Assembly (NCBI GenBank): GCA_024734495.1 | Contig: JALMQS010000905.1 | Span: 62,001-126,000 of the forward strand | Origin: Forficula auricularia | Taxonomy: Eukaryota; Arthropoda; Insecta; Dermaptera; Forficulidae | Direction of reading: 5' to 3' | Length of the DNA: 64,000 nucleotides | In this document: one piece after another, positions 33,190-43,391 of the stretch | Position numbering within the stretch: position 1 is the stretch's first letter | How the letters are laid out: each line of letters opens with the position of its first letter | The notes under the pieces: model-generated | What the model was told of the DNA's origin: nothing | What the model saw: only the letters and a program-made list of their open reading frames with translations | Database searches by the model: none | Program-made: the position numbers and the translations under genes

Positions 33190-33870
33190 ATGGAAAAATA
33201 ATTAATCCTCTACACGGAATTTAGTGATGTTAGGAGGGTGATCATAGTTAGAGAATGAGGAGAGAGTCAAGAGGGGATGTATAGGGTTGGTGGGATGAAT
33301 GATGATCGGAGATGGGTCCAGGGGTCTCCCGGCTTCTTACTAGCCTGATCTAATCCCTTTCCATCCCACCAACCCTATCATTTCCCCCTGGACCCACTTA
33401 CGGCCATCATTCACCTCGTCGACCCTATACACGCCCACTTAACTTTCTCCTATTCCCTCTAACTTGTGATTTTTTGGGGATTATTTAAAATTAATTAAAT
33501 TGTTTATTTCGATTATTATTTAATAATTGTATATTATTGTTAATTAACAATGAAATAAAATAAAATTTATGTATATTTATAATTATTTTTTTTTTAATGA
33601 TTTTTTTATTTCTAATTGCGTTACCAATTGGTTTGTTGTTTGCTAGCCTCCTCTAATCCCTTTCCATCCCGCCAACCCTATGCTTTCTCCCTGGACCCAC
33701 TTCAGGTCATCATTCACCCCGCCAACCCTATACACGCCCTCTTGACTTTCTCCTCTTCACCTAACTTGGCGGGCAAACAGAAAACTGACAAACAGACATA
33801 CATACTTTTTGTTGAAAGTGTACATCCAAAATTTGGGGCAATTTTTTTGGAATCATGTATAAATTAATCT
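33190..33870. repeat. Pyrimidine-rich block in three copies, one inverted
   Basis: CCTATCATTTCCCCCTGGACC ... (33352-33465) recurs directly at 33635-33775 and inverted at 33235-33325. Between them, 33480-33610 (GATTATTTAAAATTAATTAA ... AATGATTTTTTTATTTCT) recurs at 36955-37080 and in part at 35383-35412. A frame over 33616-33867 is not supported by domains. Confidence 0.75.
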
Positions 33871-34294
33871 TCGTATTAGGTTAATTTCAATTCTAATTGT
33901 ATTAGTGTGTGTGAATTGGATGAATTGGCGGTTTTAGCGATGCGTGGGTGTATTGTGGGGTTGTTCTCCGTTGTTGTCGTTGTTGTGCATAATGGGACAG
34001 ACAGACATACTCAGCCAGCCAGGGTACCTATATCTCTTGAGTTGGACGAAGAAGAAGACGCCATCCAGCCCACCCGCTTGCGTTAATTAGTTATTTATTG
34101 CCGTTGTTGTTGCTTAAGCCGTTGTTGTTGTTGTTTGCTGTTTTGAGAAGTGAAAAAATGCCTGGAACATTACCTGACGATCAAGAAGACTAGGTACAGG
34201 TCTCTACGAGAAAAAGGAAAAAATTCTCAACACCCTTAAGACAATAAATTGCACAGACACTGTGCGATCGTTCGGGTTAATTGCACAACAACAC

Positions 34295-34331
<37 letters not shown>

Positions 34332-34634
34332 AATAAATAGACAAACAACGAGAGACGATGCAGTAAATTGCAATTGGCAATAAAAGTCATAGGGACAAAT
34401 GATGAGGAGAATTAGGAGGGGGCATTAATGGGTTTTATCAAAATGTAATCATTCATTTCATTAACAAATTAAAAGTTATCAAAGATATAAAATTAAACAT
34501 TTGTTTGGTCAAAAAGTTGGTTATAACTAGCGAAATACAAATAAATCTACTTTATTTGATTGTTACGTTTGTCTCTTTTAATTATTATTAAACAATAATT
34601 AGAATATTAATTATTTAACAATGGAAATGATTTA
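33871..34634. other. Single-copy island with (GA)n
   Basis: 33890-34400 has less repetitive sequence with CCGTTGTTGTCGTTGTTGTG, GGACAGACAGACATAC, CCATCCAGCCCACCCGCTTG and a (GA)n run at 34291-34328. No frame with domains. Candidate regulatory DNA; then AT-rich to 34634. Confidence 0.35.
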
Positions 34635-34867
34635 TTTTTAATTCTAACTAGTTTGAAATTTATTATTATTGCTTAATAATTTATTCGATAATTATTAATT
34701 ATCTAATAATTAATTTCTCAATTATATCTAATTGTTATGTGGGGGTTTTTTTATGGCGAAAAAATACAAATAATTCCTAGTAGAAATAGAAAATGGATTC
34801 TTTCTATTGTTCTTTGGGATGCAAAAATCGGATCAGGAGTCATGAAATTTGTACAGTTTTTTTAAAC

Positions 34868-35062
34868 TACCTGATTTGTGTGGCTATGTGTATAAATTTT
34901 AAAGAACTAGACCGTGAAAATTTACAAATGAAGATATAAATCTTCAAGATGAATATTTAGAGTGATACATCTATCAGAGAGGGTAATCAAATGGCTCGAA
35001 TTGCTAATTTCGGCACTTGGGTTCGTAAGGGTTAAAAACAATCCTCATGAAATATATTTAAA
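34868..35062 (+). mobile_element. tRNA-derived SINE (family S1)
   Basis: Leader GTGTGGCTATGTGTATAAAT, AAATGAAGATATAAATCTTC, A-box-like GGGTAATCAAATGGCTCG, worn B box CTTGGGTTCGTAAGG, and tail ACAATCCTCATGAAATAT. Confidence 0.7.
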
Positions 35063-35095
35063 AATAATTGATTTTATCTAGGATCTGAATAAAAA

Positions 35096-35352
35096 ACCCC
35101 TAGACGATCAATAATATTGTCAATATTATTGACGATCTATATTGAAGGGCCCATCAATATGCTTCAATATAAGCGCACCAATATTATTCTGGCAAAAATA
35201 TTCGTGCTAGTTCTTCAATATTGACAGAAAATATAATTTTTCATTCAATATCCGTTAATATTGATAATACCCTCCTAGGCGATCAATTTTCCATTAATAT
35301 GGTCCTCCGTCAATATTTAGGTGAATATTGACAATATTATTGTTCGTCTAGG
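35096..35352. mobile_element. AATATT-rich inverted-repeat MITE, copy 1
   Basis: CCCCTAGACGATCAATAATA at the left is inverted at the right (TATTATTGTTCGTCTAGGG), giving ends longer than 25 bp. The second copy is 36664-36926. No target duplication identified. Confidence 0.72.
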
Positions 35353-35429
35353 GTTCTAGGGTATACTTAATGTGATTTTCGTGGAGGGATTATTTAAAAT
35401 TAATTAAATTGTTATATATATATTATTTA

Positions 35430-35490
35430 TTTGTTTGAGACTATAGTTTCGAAGACTTGGTCTTCATCATCAGTCTTTTTTAATTATAAA
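35430..35490 (-). ncRNA. Hammerhead ribozyme motif with intact core, downstream of Penelope-like ORF
   Basis: On the minus strand: CTGATGA (35467-35473), a 6-bp stem II GAAGAC/GTCTTC closed by CAA, GAAAC (35446-35450), palindromic stem III ACTATAGT, and the cleavage triplet GTC (35441-35439). Stem I can form GA/UC next to the core and, beyond an internal loop, ATTTAT/ATAAAT. All three conserved boxes are present. Hammerheads with very short stem III are established features of Penelope-like element ends. This one lies ~75 bp past the stop of the GIY-YIG fragment on the same strand, which fits. Self-cleavage is inferred, not shown. Confidence 0.8.
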
Positions 35491-35564
35491 TGTTGTTTTT
35501 CATGGAGTCAATATCGTATGGATATTGAAAATGTGATGTTCTTTTACTGGTTGGCAGCTTAGAA

Positions 35565-36335
35565 TTAAAGACATTCCTTTGGTTCACATTCAAATATAAC
35601 CATATGTTTCCTTTCTCCTTGTTTTACAAAGAGAAAGGCTGACAATGCAAGGGTTTGTTTTTCTTTTTTTCTTTTATCTTTTGTAAGCAAATAGCTATTT
35701 GATAATTCAATTTGGTTGTTGAAACAAAGTTTTGAATTTCTATTGAATGATTTCAAATTTTCTAACTATTCAATTGCGCTAATTAATTTTGGGTTGCTTT
35801 CTCCTTTTATTAATCTATTTCCTGTGCCTTCTGGGAAAGAGTGATTGTTTGAATTCAAATGTTCCGCAAAAGAATTTTCATTCTTTTTATTTTTAAAATC
35901 CCTAACATGTTCATTCAATCGAATTTTCAGATTTCTCTGTTTTCCCTACATAGATTGCTTCGCAATCTTTGCATTTCAAACTATGAACCCTTTCTTTTTC
36001 TATATTTGGTAATTTGTCTTTTTTATTTGAACCTAAATCTTTTCCTAGAGTAATTGGAGTTTTGAATACTGTTTTGAACCCTAATTTTTTCATTTTTTGT
36101 TTTAATTTTTCCGAAATTTGTCCATAATATGGGAGAACTATCCTAGGATTTTCTTTTTCTTTTTAATTCTATTGTGAATATATTGATTCCAGGGTTGATT
36201 TTTCAATTTTTTTAAATAACATTTGGTCTATAAGGCTTGCCTGTTTATTTGCATCAAGCAGAGGACAACCTCTTTGTTTCTCTTTGTGAATCAACAACTC
36301 GGCTACTCTCGGCAAAACAAAAACTTTTCAATTGA
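35565..36335 (-). pseudogene. Penelope-like element, C-terminal part with GIY-YIG endonuclease
   Basis: On the minus strand several frames join into a Penelope-type C-terminus. The first piece (VLPRVAELLIHKEKQRG, near 36300) leads to LPYYGQISEKLKQKMKKLG (~36120-36070), the linker seen before the endonuclease. KCKDCEAIYVGKT (~35970-35935) is the GIY-YIG nuclease core with its Cys pair. RLNEHVRDF and FAEHLNSNNHSF (~35920-35840) are the conserved Arg/His regions, and NNQIELSNSYLL (~35715) the tail. The reverse transcriptase is missing. Breaks: in-frame stops and a frameshift near 36160, a frameshift before 35910, and a stop near 35766. The copy is dead. Its 3' flank carries the hammerhead at 35430-35490. 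Confidence 0.82.
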
Positions 36336-36489
36336 ATTTTAATTGGTTTGAAATTGATTATTGCTGAATAATTTATTCGATAATTATTGATTAATAATTA
36401 ATTACTCAATTATATATAATAATTTTATTTGTTTGTTTCTTTGTTTTTTGGCGAGAAAAATTCAAATGATCCTTAGTTAAATGTTCAAG

Positions 36490-36622
36490 TGTAATATTTA
36501 GATCGATAAATCTATCAGAGATAAATTCATCTTACAGAGTAGCGAATTGGCTCGGATTGCGAATTTCGACACTCGGGTTCAATTCCCATGAGGGGTAAGA
36601 CAACCCTTATGACATATAGCTA
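36490..36622 (+). mobile_element. tRNA-derived SINE (family S1), best tRNA-like head
   Basis: AGAGTAGCGAATTGGCTCGG is a good A box, and GGGTTCAATTCCC an exact B-box core (GGTTCAATTCC). The tail is ACAACCCTTATGACATAT. The leader present in other copies (ATGGCTATGTGTTTAAAT) is missing. Pol III transcription was presumably its source. Confidence 0.8.
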
Positions 36623-36663
36623 TTTAAAAATAATTCTTTTCATCTAGGTATTGAATAAGCAGC

Positions 36664-36926
36664 CCCTAACTACGTCAATATTATTGAGGCTTTATATTGA
36701 ACCGGGCATCAATATACTTCAATATAAATGCATCATTATTCTCATCAATACTCATTCGGGAAAAAATATTCGTGCTGGTTTTTTAATATTGAAAGAAAAT
36801 ATAATTTTTCAGTAAATATTGATAGGACGCTTCAATAGGCTCCTAGACCATCAATTTTCCATTAATATGGTCATTCTACGTCAATATTGAGGCGAATATT
36901 GACAATATTATTGATCGTCTATGATC
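36664..36926. mobile_element. AATATT-rich inverted-repeat MITE, copy 2
   Basis: Same architecture as 35096-35352 with more divergence; right end GACAATATTATTGATCGTCT. Confidence 0.68.
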
Positions 36927-36985
36927 AACTTAATATGATTTTTGTGGGGGGATTATTTAAAATTAATTAAATTGTTTATTTCGAT

Positions 36986-37575
36986 TATTATTTAATAATT
37001 GTATATTATTGTTAATTAACAATGAAATAAAATAAAATTTATGTATTATTATCGTTTTTTTTAAATGATTTTTTTATTTCTGCTAGCTTTAGCTATTGGT
37101 TGGTTGTTGCGTTGTTAGTATGGGTGTCAGGTGATAAATTAAAATTCGAAATGTCTTATTTAAGAAGGAGTTTCGGTGAGATGGTCTTTGATTCGACTTT
37201 AGTCAGTCAAGTCGGGCGGTATGACTGACTGATATCTGGATGGGTGTTAAAAAAAAAGAGCACAAGAGAGATAAGAGATTTTTTATTTTTTGAATAAGAT
37301 TTTCCCGAAGAGGGGCGCTGATGTCATCGACCTGGTACCTGGTACCTGGTCCCTCTCTCTCTCAGGTTCTCAGGTGCAACCGGTCGGTCGGTCGCTTTGC
37401 TTTTTCGACCACTCGACCAGTTTACAAATACAAAGCAAACCTAGAGGTGTGGAAGCAGGGGGGTCCGGGGGGACCATAGAGGGGGATGCCCCGCGGCGGC
37501 GCCAGCCAACCTGCGGGCTGACCAGAATCACACCGAGTGCATGCAAACCGTGGAATCCGGCACGGAAAATTAAAA
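36986..37575. other. GC-richer single-copy island
   Basis: Begins in the repeat shared with 33480-33610, then single-copy DNA: GACTGACTGATATCTGG, CTGGTACCTGGTACCTGGT, a (CT)n patch, GGTCGGTCGGTCG, and GC-rich GATGCCCCGCGGCGGCGCC near 37480. A plus-strand frame (37290-37580) and minus frames are open without domains. Confidence 0.35.
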
Positions 37576-37760
37576 AATAAACGAGAGACAATATAACCTG
37601 CTCCATCCTCAGCATCCTTGTCCTGGACCAACAAGTCCAAAGCACCCGGCGGGGCTTCTCCCCTCAATGACAGACACTCTTTAATAAACATTCACACTTT
37701 CACCATAGATCCCAAAAAAAAATTTCGTTCCGTATGAAATTCACTAAATTTATATAAATA
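37576..37760 (-). repeat. Duplicated coding-like segment, copy 1
   Basis: Minus-strand reading gives LSLRGEAPPGALDLLVQDKD followed by AEDGAGYIV. The segment recurs at 38035-38245 as LSFRGEASPGALDLLVQDKA / AQDGASYIV. In this frame differences concentrate at third positions (about seven versus three first and two second by eye), hinting at past coding constraint. A possible splice pair exists (TTATTAAAG before it, GCAG|GTTATA after). Flanks are also alike, so an exon duplication and a duplicated transposon fragment both remain possible. Product unknown. Confidence 0.45.
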
Positions 37761-38034
37761 AATATTTTAATTTTAATATCCACTAATAATTCATGATAAA
37801 TAAAATTTATTAAGTTTAGGAAATTTATATTATTTTTTTAAACTCACTAATAGTTCAAAACAAATAAAATTAGGAAATTTAAAATCACGGCTTGTCTCTT
37901 ATTTCCCCTCTATTGAGTCATTGTCCTTTTATTGTAACTAAAAAATTCAAACAGATACGTCGCTAAAGAAGTTTCACTTCAAAAAAAATACCAAAATTTC
38001 AAATGTCCTATTATTTATCTAAGAAGTTAATGAA
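37761..38034. other. Spacer between duplicated segments
   Basis: AT-rich; includes at 37888-37985 the dispersed repeat also seen at 24810-24925. Confidence 0.45.
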
Positions 38035-38245
38035 AAAAAAACCGACAGACAATATAACTTGCTCCATCCTGAGCAGCCTTGTCCTGTACTAATAAGTCCA
38101 AAGCACCCGGGGAAGCTTCTCCCCTGAATGACAGTATTTAATAAATATTCACATTTTCATTATAGATCCCAAATAATGTTCTGCCAAAAAAAATTCTATC
38201 CCGTGTGAAATTCACTAAATTTACCATATATAAATAAATATTTCT
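38035..38245 (-). repeat. Duplicated coding-like segment, copy 2
   Basis: See 37576-37760. The donor-like GCAGGTTATA of copy 1 is GCAAGTTATA here. Confidence 0.45.
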
Positions 38246-38393
38246 ATTCTTCTGTTTTTATATGTAGTTTCAGATTTTTCTATATTATAAATAAATAAAT
38301 ACCTACAACATATTATATCGGGTTTAAATTAATTGAACAGGGTAAGTTAAATAATCTATACTTATAATAATCGGCTTGCTAGACGTGATTTAT

Positions 38394-38557
38394 ACTTTAT
38401 CCAATGCGAAGCATGGGGAAAATATTGTAATCGGTCTCGCAGCAAGCGCGACTTCAAAGGTCCTCAGGTAAAGACTACGGAACCCATGGTCTCAATTAAA
38501 GTCAGAAATTGTAGTATTCAATTAGGTTGAATTTTAGCACGTGACGGTAAATTTGTA
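38394..38557 (-). repeat. Dispersed element X, copy D (3' end only)
   Basis: ACTTTATCCAATGCGAAGCA through GGGTCCTCAGG-type sequence to TTTAGCACGTGACGGT is the reverse complement of the last ~165 bp of copies A-C. Confidence 0.8.
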
Positions 38558-38584
38558 GAATTAATTCAATTAGAATTTTCTTAT

Positions 38585-39160
38585 TAGAATTTAAAAAAGA
38601 ATGGAAAAACATTGCCAAAGTTTCTCCTGGGACTAAAAGTTCACTTTTTATTAATCACAACGATTACTTGACCCCTCAGGATTCTATGTTTCAAATTTCA
38701 AATCAATCGGTTATCCCATTTAATCTGGAGATGGGTGAACATAGAGATATAGAATACAAAAAACTATTATATTGATTAGGTATGTTTAATTTAAACAAAA
38801 TTTCAACCTTTAATATATTTAATCACAAAAAATAATACTTTTTAACCCCTCCCCCCCTAGACCTCAAACCCCTTGACTAACACTTTTTTAATCTATCACA
38901 TAAAATAATCCAAAATATAGTACCTACTCACTGACTCACAAAATGGCGATTTTCTTCTATTTTCCATATTTTATGAATACTTTATATTTAGCTATACATA
39001 TATAGTATACATTCTTTAGTCTTTCAATTTTCCTCCTCCTCATCTTAATTCTAGTCAATTATTCTGTATTCTTTTTTATAGTTCCACATTTTAAAGAGAA
39101 TTTTATTTCAAATAATCCCAAGAGTCCTCTCATTTTATTATTATTATTTATTTTTTTTGT
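38585..39160 (+). repeat. Dispersed repeat Z (forward) and AT-rich tail
   Basis: CAAAGTTTCTCCTGGGACTA, GACCCCTCAGGATTCTATG, and GGGTGAACATAGAGATATAG recur inverted at 39800-39990 and direct at 58100-58290 and 58600-58740. 38800-39080 also resembles 58300-58580 (CTAGACCTCAAACCCCTTGA, TCTTTAGTCTTTCAATTTTC, CTCCTCCTCATCTTAATTCT). Confidence 0.78.
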
Positions 39161-39799
39161 AATAATCTTAAGGATGATGCACTCGGCGAGGAAAAGAGAT
39201 GGAAGATATTAGTACTAATAATAATAGGAACTAGTGTGGGGTAAGGGGGGGGGGGGATTATTTTAATCATGTATGCAAAAATGCAAAATGGACATCTTTA
39301 ATATAAAATATCGATCAAAATTTTAATGACGCCATTTAGATACAGTATCAATGTATTTTTTTTTTTATTTAAAGTTTGCATTCTTTTAAAAACAAGAAAA
39401 CAAGTTTTGCAACTGTGGGGAGATGAGAAACAACAACAACAACAACAACAGAAAAGAGAGAGAAAGAGTAAAAGATGAAATGAAATAACTATACGTAGAG
39501 AAAATATTTATATCTCCGATTAAATTAATGAAAGTATTTAGTATTATTAATGTAATGGGTATTTCAAAAGATGCAAGACCGGTCATGTCCATAAGAGGGG
39601 GGGGGGGTGCAGGGGAGGGGAATAGTAGAAGAAGGGCACATTCAACAAACAACACCTGCTGCTGACAACAATGAAATATGATTGGCGGAAAAATTCGTCT
39701 TTTTGTTTGGGGTGATAGAAGGGAGAGGGGGTAATTTTATTTAATGGTGTTTTAGTGGTTGTTAGATCATTAACATTCCTTAAATGAAATTTTGATTAA
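39161..39799. other. Single-copy island with (CAA)n
   Basis: 39395-39720 has AACAACAACAACAACAACA, GATGCAAGACCGGTCATGTC, a G run at 39598 and ACACCTGCTGCTGACAACAA. A minus-strand frame here (39386-39655) is hydrophobic low-complexity translation of the simple repeats. Nothing proven. Confidence 0.35.
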
Positions 39800-40260
39800 A
39801 TCACATATAATTGTTTTGGGATTCTATTCTATATCTCTATGTTCACCGATCTCCAGATTAAACAGCTTAACCGATTTACTTGAAAATTGAAACTATATAC
39901 TCCTGAGGGGTCAAGTAACCGGCGTCATTCATAAAAAGTGAACTTTTAATCCCAGGAACAACTTTAGCATTTTTTTTCTATTCTTAAGTTCTATAATAAA
40001 ATTATAATTGAATTTTTTTTTTTACAAATTTAAATTTAATCTTATTTTAAAACCCAGTAACAGTTTAATATACTTAATACAATTAATAAAATATATCCAT
40101 AAATTTTAATTACAACTGATAAAGTACAGTAGAAGCTCATTATCTCGGGAAAATAAATCGGATATGAAAATATTGTAAAGCAAAGCATTTTGTAGTTGAA
40201 AAAACACAAGTTGTCGAATTTCTGTCACAAAGGTAAAATTAATTTACCAGAAATGACACC
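39800..40260. repeat. Composite repeat: Z (reverse) followed by pogo-like end
   Basis: 39800-39990 is Z reversed. At about 40129 TACAGTAGAAGCTCATTATC begins a sequence of the CAGTAGAACCTC type known at pogo/Tigger ends. The whole composite is mirrored at 57840-58290 as [pogo-like reversed][Z forward], including the ~130 bp between. Confidence 0.72.
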
Positions 40261-41120
40261 TCCACCAAAGTACTTATTAAATTATATATTATTTTGTCAA
40301 AATGACTGTTAGTACTAGGTTACCAAATTTTGTGTACCCTCTAGCGCTCAAAAACTAGTGTGAATACAAAAACGAAATTTCACATGTTTATTCTTTATAT
40401 ATGAGCTTAAGAGCTAATTAAATTTTGGTTGAAATCGATCCAAAAATTTTCAAATTAAAAAAAAAAGTAAAATGAAAATTTACTATAAAAGGAACCTAAT
40501 AAAAAAAGAGAGTCAGTATTTTTTGGGAAACCAAAATTGTGGAGGGATTAAAAAAATAGAACTATAAATAAAATAAGTCCCTAGAGTGTTTGATCGATTT
40601 GTACATACATTTTCCCATATGCACACACTATACGACATTATGAAAATGACTCACAAAGGGTAAGGGAAAGGAGGGAGGGGGGATTCGAAAAAAATTTAAA
40701 ATAACAAAATTTGATTATGATACAAATAATATTCTTTGATAAACAATATATTATTTCTATTTATTTACTTTTTGAAATTTTCAATAATCTACTATATATA
40801 CAACAATTGCTCATTTCATATGTAGTATAAAATAAGTATGTAAAAGGAAATATTGGTTAAATTTCAGTAGGGTTGGTGACCATGTGCGATATTATTAATA
40901 ATAATAATAATAATAAGTAAGTAAAAGTCCACTCAATATTTTTTGATATATATGTATTTATATATATATCCCCAATATATTATTTTTATTTGTTTACTTT
41001 TTTAAATTTTCAACAATGCAAAGTATTAGGTAGTTGAAGAGTTTGTCAAATTGCTTCTGATGTGGGGATTAAAAGGCGAATTTTTATTAATACCTTGAGG
41101 AAGATTGCCTCGTCCGCCCC
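40261..41120. other. AT-rich DNA with (ATA)n and a half-copy of a fold-back MITE
   Basis: An (ATA)n run lies at 40896-40917. 40945-41090 (TATATCCCCAATATATTATT ... GAGTTTGTCAAATTGCTTCT ... GATGTGGGGATTAAAAGGC) is the right half of the MITE at 42610-42985. No gene. Confidence 0.5.
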
Positions 41121-41640
41121 CTTGTTGGAATCCTTGTATGTGTGTGTGTGTGTTGATCTGAATGAGATGGGCGTTAAGGTTAACGCACAAACACAGTTGC
41201 AAGGGGGACCAAAAGGGAATCCCCTCCGAAGACGACGACGACAGCCCACAGGAAATGACAACCGTGATCCGGAGCCAAGAATCATTCTTAGTCGTCAAAA
41301 GAGGAAAAATAATAGGGGGAACGGGGGTGCAGGGGGTCAGAGGGGGCTATTAAAGGATTGAGCGCCATTTAAATCGCCACTAAACATTTCATAAAGCGAT
41401 TAAAAAACAAAATATAGATCAACAACAACAACAGCAGTAGCAGAGAGAAAGAAGAAAACTGTCAGCTCTGTTTGATGATAAATTGAAGTCGACAGTTTTC
41501 TTTTCCTTTCTGGAAATAATTTGGAATGTGTCCAGCCACACAGATACAGAATTACAAATACAGATTCATTTGAGCAAAGAAAGAAAGAAAGCCAAGCGAA
41601 AGCAAATTGCATTTCTACCATACCTACTAAATCATTCATA
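41121..41640. other. GC-richer island adjoining a MITE half
   Basis: Includes a (GT)n run near 41138-41153, the coding-like stretch at 41206-41348, then AACAACAACAACAGCAGTAG and AAAGAAAGAAAGCCAAGCG. Apart from the coding-like stretch no feature is proven. Confidence 0.35.
41206..41348 (+). CDS. Candidate exon-like open stretch, unknown product
   Basis: Plus-strand frame reads DQKGIPSEDDDDSPQEMTTV then IRSQESFLVVKRGKIIGGTG, with protein-like composition and GC-rich third positions in its first half. Upstream ACAAACACAG could serve as a weak acceptor; no strong donor follows. I recognise no domain. The minus strand is also open (Ser/Arg-rich), so this may be chance in a GC-richer patch. Confidence 0.2.
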
Positions 41641-42609
41641 CAACAGACAGTCCACCTAAACTACTACGTATCTTGCTATTTAACTAAGTAAAAATACTGT
41701 ATAAATACTTATTTTCATTGTTGTGACTTTTCAATTTAATAATTAATTATTTAATCATTAATTATTATTATTTAATAATTAAGTTGAATAATTGTTACTA
41801 CATAGTAAAGAGAATAGAGTGCCTGGCCTATTGGATCCATTGCGGGTATACTCAACTCAAAAAGGCCATTTAATTTCACCCCTTGTTATAATAAATCAAT
41901 TAACGTAATTATTCAGCAAAGTATATATTCCGTGACTTTACAAAATTCAAACGTTTGAAAAAGAGAAATCAATGAGGTCGTCCTCTGTTTGGTGTAAATT
42001 AACATCTACACATACTATATATTTCAAATATATATTTATATGTGTTTAAAATAAATGTTTTTAAAAGATATGTATTTTTTAATGTGAATATATATATAAT
42101 TTATTTGTTTGAGACTATAGTTTCGAAGGTTTGACCTTCATCATCAGAATTATAAAAATTTTATCTGTTATTTTATAGATGTTTTCAATTACCCGATCGG
42201 GTATAGAGATAAATTCATTTTGTTGTTATAGCAAGCTATAGACACATAAACCGATCGTATTATTAAATAAATATATTTTACACTAATAACATATTTTACC
42301 ATCAAATAGAATAAAAAGAGAGATAGATAGATACCATTCCACCCTATTCGAAACATTTATTTATAAACATTTAATTATTTGTTTGCTAAAAATCCCTATA
42401 ATTTATTGACTATTCATTAACTCTCGTTAAATATAATTAAAATATAAAAAAATAAGAATAAAAATTTCTTTAAAAAAAATCTAATTAAATCTCGTTAATG
42501 AATCCTAATTAAAAGATTTTTATATAATTATCAATTTATAAATAAATACAAACAGCCTTGTATTGATGAAAGCATACTAGTAGTCTCCGTAGTTAAACAA
42601 TATACATAT
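41641..42609. other. AT-rich DNA containing a hammerhead motif
   Basis: Nothing recognised apart from the motif at 42105-42155. Confidence 0.4.
42105..42155 (-). ncRNA. Hammerhead ribozyme motif with intact core
   Basis: Minus strand: CTGATGA (42141-42147), 6-bp stem II GAAGGT/ACCTTC closed by CAA, GAAAC (42124-42120), palindromic ACTATAGT and GTC (42115-42113), then TCAAACAAATAAAT, identical to the 3' flank of the 35430 motif. The bases just before CTGATGA (TT instead of GA) weaken the first stem I pairs. Clearly the same family as the Penelope-associated copy, here without any coding sequence. Confidence 0.72.
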
Positions 42610-42985
42610 ATTATAAACAATTAATTGTTGTGGCGTAACATATCATATTAAATAAGAATTTCTTGTATATGGTATATATATATATGTATATATGTAATTC
42701 TTCTTGTTCTCAATGTATTAATAAAAGTTTGCTTTAATCTCACATCAGAAGCAAATTAACAAACTCTTCACGCAATAATGGATTACTTTTCATTATTGAG
42801 AATTTTTAAAAGTAAACAAATAAAAATAATATATTGGGGATATATATATAATTATATACAGCTATATCCCCAATATATTATTTTTATTTGTTTACTTTTT
42901 AAAATTCTCAATAATGCATAGTAATCCATTTTTGCGTGAAGAGTTTGTTAAATTGCTTCTGATGTGGGATTAAAGCAAATTTTTA
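42610..42985. mobile_element. Fold-back MITE, copy 1
   Basis: GTTTGCTTTAATCTCACATC ... AAACTCTTCACGCAATAATG is inverted about ATATATATAATTATATACAG near 42855. Arms of ~135 bp run to GATGTGGGATTAAAGCAAA at 42965-42983. The copy at 47213-47575 is nearly identical and shares ~100 bp of left flank (42610-42710), so the duplication may be segmental. Confidence 0.85.
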
Positions 42986-43357
42986 TTAATATTTTGAAAA
43001 GACTTGTTTTAACTAAAGCGATAAATTACAGAGGGGCAATTTATTGTGATTTTTACTTATAGGTAAGTGTGTGTGTGTGTGAATAAGAATGGAATGGAAG
43101 CGATTAACCCGAAATAGCTGAATGTGTGTCAACGCGCCCTCTCGGCCGGAAATCGCACTACACAAGAATTAATTAAGAGGGCGGATTTATTCTCGTCCTT
43201 TTTTTATTCACCCTTCCCCTTTACCCCCACCCCTTTTTTTCTCTCAGGCTCAGTGTGCACTTAAGGCGATTCATTTGTCTTGTGTTGGTATTGAAAGAGA
43301 GAGGGCGATTTTTCACCGTGAGATGGATCATCGGGCTTTTAGCTTTTGCTACATAAT

Positions 43358-43391
<34 letters not shown>

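Larger units (their letters stand above)
34635..35410 (+). repeat. Duplicated block flanking the Penelope-like element, copy 1
   Basis: AGTTTGAAATTTATTATTAT through a SINE and an AATATT-rich MITE to GGAGGGATTATTTAAAATTA matches 36335-36985. The Penelope-like fragment lies exactly between the two copies. Confidence 0.8.
36335..36985 (+). repeat. Duplicated block flanking the Penelope-like element, copy 2
   Basis: Counterpart of 34635-35410, with a better SINE and the second AATATT MITE. The junction at 36955-36985 continues into the longer repeat also seen at 33480-33610. Confidence 0.8.

Noticed and set aside
39386..39655. Hydrophobic 89-residue membrane protein on the minus strand
   Set aside because: Leu/Ser/Pro runs derive from CAA, GA and G-rich simple sequence.
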